64,000 nucleotides of DNA, from assembly GCA_019802505.1 (NCBI GenBank), contig JAFMOC010000045.1:310001-374000 (forward strand), read 5' to 3'. Shown piece after piece: positions 9,975-19,300 of this stretch. Position 1 is the stretch's first letter; each line of letters begins with the position of its first letter. The DNA comes from Corydoras sp. C115. Lineage: Eukaryota; Chordata; Actinopteri; Siluriformes; Callichthyidae. A model generated the notes under the pieces. That model had not been told where the DNA came from. It made no database searches and saw only the letters and a list, made by a program, of their open reading frames with translations. The position numbers were made by a program, and so were the translations under genes.

Positions 9975-10318
9975 ATCCATTCATTATCTTCCGCTTTATC
10001 CTCTTATTAGGGTGCGGGGGGGGGTTCCCCATGCCCATCCAGGGGAGAACGTTTTGGGCGCTGGGCAGATAGATCCAGGACAGGACGCCAATCTATCACT
10101 GGGCACACTCTCACTCACACAGACACAGTCTGGGGGAGTTTGGAGAACTCGATCGACTTGATCCATGTTTTTGGACTGTGGGAGGAAACCCGGAGAACCC
10201 GGAGGAAACCCACGCGAACACGGGGAGGACATGGAAACTCCACCCAGATGGGGATTCGAACCAGGAATCCCTAGTGCTGAGAGGAGAACGTGCTGACCAC
10301 TAAGCCACCTTGCCGCCC
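9975..10318 (-). mobile_element. SINE, full-length
   Basis: About 85 bp past the deleted hAT copy. Contains a G-run at the internal C-tract position. Confidence 0.87.
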
Positions 10319-11318
10319 AATGGTTAGCTGTTAAAGAAATAAATACACGACATAAAAATTGGCTGAAGGCGGCGTTCTCGCTGCTCGTCATCGATATTTC
10401 TAATATATTCTGATATGTTTAACTTATTTAGATGATTGAGATTACACTGAAAGTCCGGGTTCCTGTCCTGCTGTTAGACACGACTGACTGCGTGATGACG
10501 AATGAGTGGACGGTTTGTTCGGACAGCTTTTTAAAGCCTTTTTCAAAAGAAGTTCTATTTAGGATTTACCATTGAGACCTTATTTTCAACGTTTCACAAG
10601 ATTCACTGACCGTTTCTTCCACCAGAATATTAACGGCGGGTTCTTGCATTTCATCTCTTTCTTGTGCACTACAGGTTCTTTAAGCACACAGTTCACACAT
10701 GGATTAAATTCACCTGTTTTGAAGACAGAGATCCTTTCGGAAGGTTTTGTTCATTTCCACCATCGGTCGCATGTATTCTGTATTCTGTTGAACGGTTGTA
10801 AATTCTGTGTAACTGTTCATTCCTAACTCACTGACATGTCTGTGGTTGTAAGTGGCATCACCCTGCAGCTTATGACATCATGTTGTCAAAAGGTCCGTCG
10901 GCGATGGAAATTAACCTGCTTTGTATTTTAATTTTCTTGTGTTTTTTTTTTTTAAAGCTGTGAAACAGATGGTTGGGCGACTGACTGGACAAACGCTAAA
11001 TAAAAAGCTTATGTATAGCATTTTGTATGGGATCAATACGAGCTCCTTGTTTGGCTTCTTGCCGTCATGGGCGTCAGTGGAATATCGTTTTCTTTTTCCC
11101 CCCAGAAGCTGAAATTTAAAAAGTTTTGACTTTTTTTCAGTCCATTCTGCTTTTCTGCCTTCGAGTTAAACTGCAGCTGCTTCCAGGTAAGTTATAATAA
11201 CATTAGTGTTTATTTACTGATTATGGGAAATTTTATAAATGCAACTAATTTTTCTAACTTTGCTCATCCTTTCACTTGGAAAAAAAGTATAAGCATTAAC
11301 TGATCATTTTTGCACAAG
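10319..11318. other. gene-free stretch, possible distal arhgap32 3' UTR
   Basis: There is no repeat of the window's main families and no recognisable exon on either strand. AATAAA at 10999-11004 is followed by T-rich sequence. Beyond that I see nothing. Confidence 0.35.
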
Positions 11319-11666
11319 TAATTCATTCATTAACTTCCGCTTTATCCTATATTAGGGTCGCGGTGGGGTTCCCCATGCCCATCCAGGGGAGAACGTCTCG
11401 GGCGCCGGGCAGATACATCCAGGACAGGACGCCAACCTATCCCTGGGCACACACTCACTCACACAGACACACTCTACATGGGGCAATTTGGAGAACTCAA
11501 TTGACTTGATCCATGTCTTTCGACTGTGGGAGGAAACCGGAGAACCCGGAGGAAACCCACGCGGACATGGGGAGAACATGGAAACTCCACCCAGATGGGG
11601 ATTCGAACCGGGAATCCCTAGCGCTGAGAGGCGAACGTGCTAAACCACTAAGCCACCGTGACGCCC
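11319..11666 (-). mobile_element. SINE, first of a tandem pair with duplicated flank
   Basis: Full-length. The following ~57 bp of non-SINE flank (11670-11727) recurs after the next copy. Confidence 0.87.
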
Positions 11667-11726
11667 TACTAACTTTTTAGTTTTAAATTATATATCATTA
11701 ATATATACATGTATACAACTGCAAAT

Positions 11727-12074
11727 TCATTCATTCATTATCTTCCGCTTTATCCTCTATTAGGGTCACGGGGCGGGGGTTCCCCATGCCCATCCAGGGG
11801 AGAACGTCTCGGGCGCCGGGCAGATACACCCAGGACAGGACGCCAACCTATCACTGGGCACACACTCACTCATACACACTCTATATGGGGCAATTTGGAG
11901 AACTCAACCGACTTGATCCATGCCCTTGGACTGTGGGAGGAAACCGGAGAACCCGGAGAAAGCCCACGCGGACACGGGGAGAACATGGAAACTCCACCCA
12001 GATGGGGATTCGAACCGGGAATCCCTAGCGCTGAGAGGAGAACATGCTAAACCACTAAGCCACCGTGCCACCCT
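11727..12074 (-). mobile_element. SINE, second of the tandem pair
   Basis: Full-length with a few deletions. Followed by TCTAGTTTTAAATGATATAT..., the diverged duplicate of 11670-11727. Confidence 0.87.
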
Positions 12075-12236
12075 TCTAGTTTTAAATGATATATCATTAA
12101 TATAAACATGTATACAACTGCAAATCGATCGTGATTAATAGGTGCAACGGCAGCAACCTGACAAATGATAACGATAAAGATGAAAACAGCAATAATTCAT
12201 ATTTATGAGATATTTGCAGTATGTATAACAATTTTG

Positions 12237-12530
12237 GGCGGCACGGTTTATTAGTGGTTTAGCACGTTCTCCTGAGTTTCCATGTCCTCCCCGTGTCCGC
12301 GTGGGTTTCCTCCGGTTTCCTCCCACAGTCCAAAAACATGGATCAAGTCAATTGAGTTCTCCAAATTGCCCCATATAGAGTGTGTCTGTGTGAGTGAGTG
12401 TGTGCCCAGGGATAGATTGGTGCCCTGTCCTGGGTCTATCTGCCCAGCGCCCGAGACGTTCTCCCCTGGATGGGCATGGGGAACCCCACCGTGACCCTAA
12501 TAGAGGATAAAGTAGAAGATAATGAATGAA
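12237..12530 (+). mobile_element. SINE with deleted B-box region
   Basis: The segment between GTTCTCCT and GAGTTTCC is missing, including the B-box, so this copy should be transcriptionally dead. Confidence 0.85.
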
Positions 12531-12647
12531 TGACAATAGGAGAGCTAGAAAATGTTCATGACGAAGCATAGGAGTTGGACTAGTATTATCCAAACGATGT
12601 CTCACTGCCGCCTGGTGGGATCTGCAGGAACTGCATGTAAGTTTCTT

Positions 12648-12993
12648 CCATCCATGCATTATCTTCCACTTTATCCTCTATTAGGGTCGCGGTGGGGTTC
12701 CCCATGCCCATCCAGGGGAGAACGTTTCGGGCGCTGGGCAGATACACCCAGGACAGGGCGCCAATCCATCGCTGGGCACATACTCACTCACACACACACA
12801 CTCTATATGGGGCAATTTGGAGAACTCAATTGACTTGATCCATGTTTTTGGACTGTGGGAGGAAACCGGAGAACCCGGAGGAAACCCACGCGGACACGGG
12901 GAGAACATGGAAACTCCACCCAGATGAGGATTCGACCCGGGAATCCCTAGTGCTGAGAGGAGAACGTGTTAAACACTAAGCCACCGTGCCGCC
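12648..12993 (-). mobile_element. SINE, full-length
   Basis: Lies just beyond the likely polyadenylation region of anapc13. Confidence 0.86.
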
Positions 12994-13119
12994 TGTAAAG
13001 CATTTACAGATGGTTTATTTGAAAAAGCATTTATATTTATTTATTTATATTTATAGCAGACAGAACAGTTGACCTTGCAGACAATCTGAAGGTCAGTTAT
13101 GTGAAAGTGCATTCATACG

Positions 13120-13245
13120 TCATGTCCCAGAACTCGGCGTGTTTTCGTGTAAACTTTGAAGAGCCAAATCAGACCACTTCATCTCCTGCTCTTTGACCGA
13201 TTCTGTCGATCCTCCGTTATCCTGCTCCGTCTCTGGAAGTTCACT
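13120..13245 (-). CDS. anapc13: anapc13 terminal coding exon (41 codons plus stop)
   Basis: Minus-strand acceptor TTTTTTCTAG ends at 13246; the exon begins AGTGAACTTCC (Ser-Glu-Leu-Pro) in phase 0. The stop TGA is at 13122-13120. Immediately upstream of the acceptor, in the transcript sense, is a U-rich tract and then (UG)19. Candidate AATAAA signals on the minus strand are at 13045-13036 and 13019-13014. Confidence 0.93.
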   Translation of the reverse strand, partial: SELPETEQDNGGSTESVKEQEMKWSDLALQSLHENTPSSGT

Positions 13246-13267
13246 CTAGAAAAAAATATAAAAAAAG

Positions 13268-13307
<40 letters not shown>

Positions 13308-14409
13308 GGGTGAGTATTAATGCACCACACACACACACTGAACGTTTATCAGGTGGTCGATCGGCGTCTGTGGGTGACGTGAAATGTATGACGTGCAAAG
13401 TGAGAGACATTCAGTTCTGTTTGTCACCGTTCTCTCTGTTCTACATCATAATTGCACCTCACACAGTGGATTAGTGGTTTAGCATGTTCTCCTCTCAGCG
13501 CTAGGGATTCCCGGTTCGAATCCCCATCTGGGTGGAGTCTCCATGTTCTCCCCGTGGGTTTCCTCCGGGTTCTCCGGTTTCCTCCCACAGACCAAAAAAA
13601 AAAAAAAAAAAAACATGAATCAAGGGGAACTGAGTTCTTCAAATTGCCCCATATAGAGTGTGCCTTAAAGCTATAGGTGGCTTAGCATGTTCTCCTCTCA
13701 GCGCTGGGGATTCCCGGTTCGAATCCCCATCTGGGTGGAGTTTGCATGTTCTCCCCGTGTCCGCGTGGGTTTCCTCCGGGTTCTCCGGTTTCCTCCCACA
13801 GTCTGAAAACATGGATCAATTAAATTGAGTTCTCCAAATTGCCCCATATAGAGTGTGTCTGTGTGAGTGAGTGTGTGCCCAGCGATGGATTGGCGCCCTG
13901 TCCTGGGTGTGTCTGCCCAGCGCCCGAAACGTTCTCCCCTGGATGGGCATAGGGAACCCCACCGCGACCCTAATAGAGGATAAAGCGGAGGAGATAATGA
14001 ATGAATATATTACTGCTAAGGGTTCCAGGTTCGAATCCCCATCTGGGTGGAGTTTCCATGTTCTCCCCGTGTCCGCGTGGGTTTCCTCCGGGTTCTCCGG
14101 TTTCCTCCCACAGTCCAAAAACATGGATCAAGTCAATTGAGTTCTCCAAATTGCCCCATATAGAGTGTGTCTGCCCAGCGATAGATTGCCCCCCTGTCCT
14201 GGGTGTATCTGCCCAGCACCCGAAACGTTCTCCCCTGGATGGGCATGGGGAACCCCCCCGCGACCCTAATAGAGGATAAAGCGGAGGATAATGGATGGAC
14301 GGATGGTTACCAGGGGGATGGTCACGTCTTCATACGGTAATCGATCCTCTCTCCAGGCATCATCAGTCAAATCCAGAACTCTGCCGTCTCTCTGAACCTC
14401 ACTGTCCAT
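13120..14409 (-). CDS. anapc13: anapc13 (anaphase-promoting complex subunit 13), 74 residues
   Basis: Minus-strand CDS from exons 14409-14311 and 13245-13120 (225 bp including stop). APC13 is a small subunit of the APC/C ubiquitin ligase in the nucleus and cytosol; it binds along the TPR subunits and stabilises the arc lamp of the complex. The product starts MDSEVQRDGRVLDLTDDAW and continues with LPYEDVTIPL, ELPETEQDNGG, STESVKEQEMKWSDLALQSL and HENTPSSGT. This is the same length as human ANAPC13 (74) and near-identical over the first 65 residues; only the last seven differ clearly. Each exon is under 130 bp, so no long open frame marks it. It has an intron, so it is not a processed retrocopy. 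It lies head-to-head with sc5d. Confidence 0.95.
13269..13306. repeat. (CA)19 microsatellite
   Basis: Lies 24-61 bp upstream of the anapc13 terminal-exon acceptor, so the transcript reads (UG)19. Confidence 0.95.
13466..14306 (+). mobile_element. SINE head-to-tail trimer in the anapc13 intron
   Basis: A 3'-truncated head copy to about 13663 (with an A-run replacing part of the ACAGTCCAAAA site), a nearly full copy 13671-14006, and a head-truncated copy 14018-14306. The array is antisense to anapc13 and abuts its exon donor. Confidence 0.85.
14311..14409 (-). CDS. anapc13: anapc13 first coding exon (33 codons)
   Basis: Read on the minus strand, the acceptor TTTGTCTGCAG ends at 14412, two bases (TG) before the ATG at 14409-14407. 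The donor is GTAACC at 14310-14305, phase 0. It encodes residues 1-33, the most conserved block. Confidence 0.93.
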
Positions 14410-14502
14410 CACTGCAGACAAACATCGCACCTTCTCACACCGGTTTAACGCTAAAACACGGCTTTAACCAACCCGTTTACTGCGGTGATGTTTAATACTC
14501 AC

Positions 14503-14610
14503 CCACCGTTTAATTTTCTGTAGTTAAAAGTAATAAACGCTCAAAGAACCGTTAATAAATACACAAGCACCGCGTGGCATGTGCGCCTTCCTTAGCGTTT
14601 TTCGGCATGC
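14503..14610 (-). other. anapc13: possible non-coding first exon of anapc13
   Basis: A consensus donor GTGAGT on the minus strand begins at 14502, and an acceptor ends at 14412, which would give a 91-bp intron inside the 5' UTR. The exon's upper limit is a guess set by the GC box at about 14609-14617. Only the splice-site pair supports it. Confidence 0.4.
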
Positions 14611-14690
14611 CCCGCCTCTAGAATGCGGCCGGACCAATCGTCTCGCACGAAAAGGAGACATTGGCCTATTGGAGAACATGGGGGCGGGAC
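14606..14690. promoter_or_regulatory. anapc13-side promoter elements
   Basis: Within 85 bp: a GC box GCCCCGCCT near 14609, CCAAT at 14634, ATTGG at 14660, TATTGG at 14667 and a second GC box GGGGCGGG near 14681. No TATA box is placed sensibly. This fits a housekeeping promoter firing leftward into anapc13. Confidence 0.5.
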
Positions 14691-14699
14691 ATACACGGA

Positions 14700-15014
14700 A
14701 ACTAGTGTTTTTGTCGATTTTAGATGATTATTCTAATAAACTAATAAAGGAAAAGAGTTTTTAAAAAATATATACGACTGCGGTTTATGATCAAATGTAA
14801 CTGTTTCGGTTGTCCTAAAATTATGTTGTAAAAAATACTCCAAAACCAACCGTTGTGTTTAACAATAAAGCATATAATATAGATATCATCATCATCATTT
14901 TTAAATTATTATTATTATTTTTTGTACTTCGCCGAATAAATAAGTGTCGTTTCTGAGTTAGTGTTTAGTGTTTACACCTCCCGTAACGCCGTAACGCCAT
15001 GAGCAGATCACAGC
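14700..15014. other. AT-rich centre of the anapc13/sc5d intergenic region
   Basis: Short A/T-rich DNA with ATC and ATT microsatellite runs at about 14885-14920. No exon is seen. Confidence 0.4.
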
Positions 15015-15125
15015 TGCAACCAATCAACGTGCTGAAAACACCAGCGTCACGATGAGGAGCGGCGCCATTGGTTAACTTCGCGTGCCGTCCATCCGTCGAC
15101 AGCCAATCGGATTCGGATCTGAGTT
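15015..15125. promoter_or_regulatory. sc5d-side promoter elements (CCAAT cluster)
   Basis: CCAAT at 15020 and 15103 and ATTGG at 15067 lie within 90 bp just upstream of the presumed sc5d first exon. NF-Y boxes flanking SREBP sites are typical of sterol-synthesis genes, including SC5D in mammals. I do not see a convincing sterol-response element, so SREBP control is inference. Confidence 0.5.
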
Positions 15126-15169
15126 TTCGGCGAGCAGAGGCAGAGAAACAGGTCAGAGTCTGAGCTCAG
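15120..15169 (+). other. sc5d: presumed non-coding first exon of sc5d
   Basis: Sequence ending GAGCTCAG followed by donor GTGAGT at 15170. The 5' limit is approximate and set by the CCAAT cluster. The donor joins in principle to the acceptor CTCGCAG ending at 16109 or TTGCAG ending at 16146, both just before the ATG at 16155. Confidence 0.5.
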
Positions 15170-16006
15170 GTGAGTCCTCACACCTGCACAAGCTTTCAGG
15201 TGAGTCCTCAGGGTTTCAGGTGAGTCCTCAGGGTTTCAGGTGAGGGTTTCAGGTGAGTCCTCAGGGTTTCAGGTGAGTCCTCAGGGTTTCAGGTGAGTCC
15301 TCAGGGTTTCAGGTGAGTCCTCAGGTTTCAGGTGAGGGTTTCAGGTGAGTCCTCAGGCTTTCAGGTGAGTCCTCAGGCTTTCAGGTGAGTCCTCAGGCTT
15401 TCAGGTGAGGGTTTCAGGTGAGTCCTCAGGCTTTCAGGTGAGTCCTCAGGCTTTCAGGTGAGTCCTCAGGGTTTCAGGTGAGTCCTCAGGCTTTCAGGTG
15501 AGTCCTCAGGCTTTCAGGTGAGGGTTTCAGGTGAGTCCTCAGGGTTTCAGGTGAGTCCTCAGGGTTTCAGGTGAGTCCTCAGGCTTTCAGGTGAGTCCTC
15601 AGGCTTTCAGGTGAGGCTTTCAGGGGAGTCCTCAGGGTTTCAGGTGAGGCTTTCAGGTGAGTCCTCAGGGTTTCAGGTGAGTCCTCAGGCTTTCAGGTGA
15701 GGCTTTCAGGTGAGTCCTCAGGGTTTCAGGTGAGGCTTTCAGGTGAGTCCTCAGGGTTTCAGGTGAGGCTTTCAGGGTTTCAGGTGAGGCTTTCAGGTGA
15801 GTCCTCAGGGTTTCAGGTGAGTCCTCAGGGTTTCAGGTGAGTCCTCAGGGTTTCAGGTGAGGGTTTCAGGTGAGTCCTCAGGGTTTCAGGTGAGTCCTCA
15901 GGCTTTCAGGTGAGGGTTTCAGGTGAGTCCTCAGGCTTTCAGGTGAGTCCTCAGGCTTTCAGGTGAGGGTTTCAGGTGAGTCCTCAGGCTTTCAGGTGAG
16001 TCCTCA
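15170..16006 (+). repeat. minisatellite of splice-donor-bearing units in sc5d intron 1
   Basis: The array starts at the presumed exon 1 donor and ends at GTGAGTCCTCACACCTG, the same sequence found at its start. There are two unit types: 20 bp, CAGGTGAGTCCTCAGGGTTT, and 13 bp, CAGGTGAGGGTTT; either may have GCTTT for GGTTT. By hand count there are 45 CAG|GTGAG junctions, 32 of them GTGAGT. Units are almost invariant, so the array is young or homogenised. Confidence 0.95.
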
Positions 16007-16154
16007 CACCTGCCGAGCCTCCTCACTTACGGGTTCCATGCTGATGTTTGAATGACTTTAATGTTTTAATGCCTTTAAACGTTTAATGCCTTTAAATGTT
16101 CACTCGCAGGTGAATGTCCCCGGTGTGACGTCGGCTGAGATTGCAGGCTGAAGC

Positions 16155-16364
16155 ATGGACCTTGTCCTGAACGTCGCGGACTCGCATTTCTTCTCGCCGC
16201 TCATCTATCCGACCTCATGGCCTGAAGACGGGGCTCTGCGGCAGGTCATCAGCCTGCTGGTGGTCACCAACGTCGGCGCTTTGATCCTGTATCTCGGTCT
16301 CGGGGCGTTGAGCTATTACTTCGTCTTTGATCATAATTTGATGAAGCATCCTCAGTTTTTAGAG
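16155..16364 (+). CDS. sc5d: sc5d coding exon 1 (residues 1-70)
   Basis: The ATG at 16155 gives the family N terminus. The exon must end after Glu70 (GAG, 16362-16364) because the next exon begins with conserved Asn-Gln-Val-Arg-Arg. The donor is therefore GTCACC, a poor match to GTRAGT. Confidence 0.9.
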
Positions 16365-19300
16365 GTCACCACATTTTATTTCAATTCCATAATATAGTAT
16401 TTAAAATATATTAAATATATTAATAAATATATATATAGGCGGCACGGTGGCTTAGTGGTTTAGCATGTTCTCCTCTCAGCGCTAGGGATTCCCGGTTCGA
16501 ATCCCCATCTGGGTGGAGTTTCCATGTTCTCCCCGTGTCTGCGTGGGTTTCCTCCGGGTTCTCCGCTTTCCTCCCACAGTCGAAAAACATGGATCAAGTC
16601 AATTGAGTTCTCCAAATTGCCCCATATAGAGTGTGTCTGTGTGAGTGAGTGTGTGCCCAGCGATGGATTGGCGCCCTGTCCTGGGTGTATCTGCCCAGCG
16701 CCCGAGACGTACTCCCCTGGATGGACATGGGGAACCCCCCCGCGACCCTAATAGAGGATAAAGCTGGAGATAATGAATGAACGAATATATATATGAATGT
16801 GCCCAGCGATAGATTGGCGCCCTCTCCTGGGTGTATCTGCCCAGTGCCCGAAACGTTCTCCTCTGGATGGGCATGGGGAACCCCCCCCCCCCCCCGCCAC
16901 CCTAATAGAGGATAAAGCGGAAGATAATGAATGAAAGGATATATATATATATAAATTTTAGTATTATGGCAAAATTAAAATGGTAGAAATGTTTAAAGAC
17001 AGACAGTGAGTCACATAGTGTTTGTTACATAGCACTTATTAGGTGTTTAAATAAAGTTAAGAGTTAAATTAAGTTATACTTTTTATTATAAGAAAGAAAA
17101 CATTTCCATTCAAATCTATTCAAAAAAAAAAAAAAAAAAAAAAAAAAACCGTAAAAAAAAAAAGTACCGTGACAGAACCAAAGCACTTTAAAAGATTGTC
17201 TTGGGCCTCAGATACATTAGATGGTGATGTTTCTGATTTTGTTGGAGATATGATGTGAGATGTGTGTGCATCACTTTGGATAAAAGCATCTGCGTCATGA
17301 CCTCATGTCGTGAAACGTAATTTAAAGAATTAAGCTCCATAATGAGTGTCTTCTGAGGAAGACTGTTATTAAGTACAGAACTGAATCCCTGTTTTTTGGG
17401 GGATTACCCATGATTAAGGTATACAAACGGCTGTAACATGTTTAATTTTCTAAACAATGTGTTGTTGTTCTCACAGAACCAAGTGCGACGGGAAATCAAG
17501 TACGCACTGACCTCTTTACCGTTGATCAGCATTCCTACAGTCGCCCTGTTCTTCGCCGAAGTCCGAGGCTACAGCAAGCTCTACGATAACGTCGACGACT
17601 CTCCACTGGGTGAGGCTGAAGGTTCTCTTCTTCAGTGTGTACTTCATTCATTCATTATCTTCCGCTTTAGCCTCTATTAGGGTCGCGGTGGGGTTCCCCA
17701 TGCCCATCCAGGGGAGAACGTCTCGGGCGCTGGGCAGATAGACCCAGGACAGGGCGCCAATCCATCGCTGGGCACACACTCACTCACACAGACACACTCT
17801 ATATGGGGCAATTTTTTGAGAATTCAATTGACTTGATCCATGTTTTTGGACTGTGGGAGGAAACCGGAGAACCCGGAGGAAACCCACGCAGACACGGGGA
17901 GAACATGGAAACTCCCAGTGTGTAGTTGAAGAACATGTTTCGAACATTACCGTCTGTAGAGCATGTTCTCCCTGTGTCTAAGTGGGGATTACTTCAACCC
18001 CCCCAACACTTATTATAAACTTAGAAATGGACGTGTATGTTTTTAAACTGAATTGACGTCTGCCTTTGTTCTTTTAGGTTGGTCTGGATTGATATTTAGC
18101 ATGTTCTCCTTCCTCTTTTTTACCGATATGTGCATATATTGGATTCACCGCTTCTTGCACCACAAGCTTATTTATAAGGTATTGCTGCATTTACTTTATT
18201 ACATTTAAAGCATCCAGTTTAAAAAACTGCCAGGTGGAATGTGAGCATCGTCTCACTGTGCTGACCCCCGAAGGGAACAGCCAAAATGTTTTATGGGGCC
18301 ATTAACAGTCAGGAAATGTATTTCTGAGACCTGTGCCACTGTTTACTTGTAACTGCAGTGAAATATCAGGGGGGGGGAAACTAAGCTAGGAAACTAATCC
18401 TCAAACTCAAACCTAGTATCTCTGAATTTAACAAATAAAACATCCAGTCTCATAAGTTACTTTCATTTATTCATTATCTTCCGCTTTATCCTCTATTAGG
18501 GTCGCGGGGGGGGGGTTCCCCATGCCCATCCAGGGGAGAACGTCTCGGGCGCTGGGCAGATAGACCCAGGACAGGGCGCCAATCCATCGCTGGGTACACA
18601 CTCACACACACTCTATATGGGGCAATTTAGAGAACTCAATTAACTTGATCCATGTTTTTGGACTGTGGGAGGAAACCGGAGAACCCGGAGGAAACCCACG
18701 CGGACACGGGGAGAACATGGAAACTCCACCCAGATGGAGATTCGAACCGGGAATCCCTAGCGCTGAGAGGCGAACGTGCCAACCACTAAGCGCTCATAAG
18801 TTACTTCTATAATTTAAATTTTCTGCACAAAACTTTTTAAATGCTTAATATCTTGTGAAAATGTAAGACTTCCCTTTTATTTCCTCTGGAAAGTGTGTGT
18901 TAGGGCGCGGTAGCTCAGTGAGTAGGGTGTTGGGTTATCAATCTGAAGGTTGGGGGTTCAAATCCCAGGTCCACTGAAGTTACCAATGTGGGTCCTTGAG
19001 CGAGAACCTTAACCCTCATTGCTCCAGGGATGTTGTGATGAACCCTGTGCTCATCTTGTAGGTCGCTTTGGATAAAAGCGTCCAATAAATGACCAAATGT
19101 AATGTAATGTAAATGTATGTTGGTTTAGGTTTTCCTCTCACCGTTACTAAAAGTGAAGTGTTTTTTGGATGTTGGCTCTTTTTCCGACTCAACCAGGCCG
19201 ACGTGCATTTATTAAGTTACTGAACAAAACGTGTGAAACTAACATTTCTTTAAATTGGTGCAGCGTTTCCATAAACCTCACCATGTCTGGAAGGTTCCCT

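Noticed and set aside
10572..11112. Open frames near 10.6-11.1 kb as an extra small gene after arhgap32
   Set aside because: No similarity to known proteins and AT-rich UTR-like composition; better explained as downstream or 3' UTR sequence.
15170..16006. CRISPR-like or telomere-like repeat array
   Set aside because: Eukaryotic locus with contiguous 20- and 13-bp units and no spacers; it is a minisatellite built on a splice donor.
18904..18980. A tRNA gene (A-box GTAGCTCAGTGAG, B-box GGGTTCAAATCCC)
   Set aside because: It runs straight into SINE body and tail, and the same unit occurs antisense at 46585-46800.
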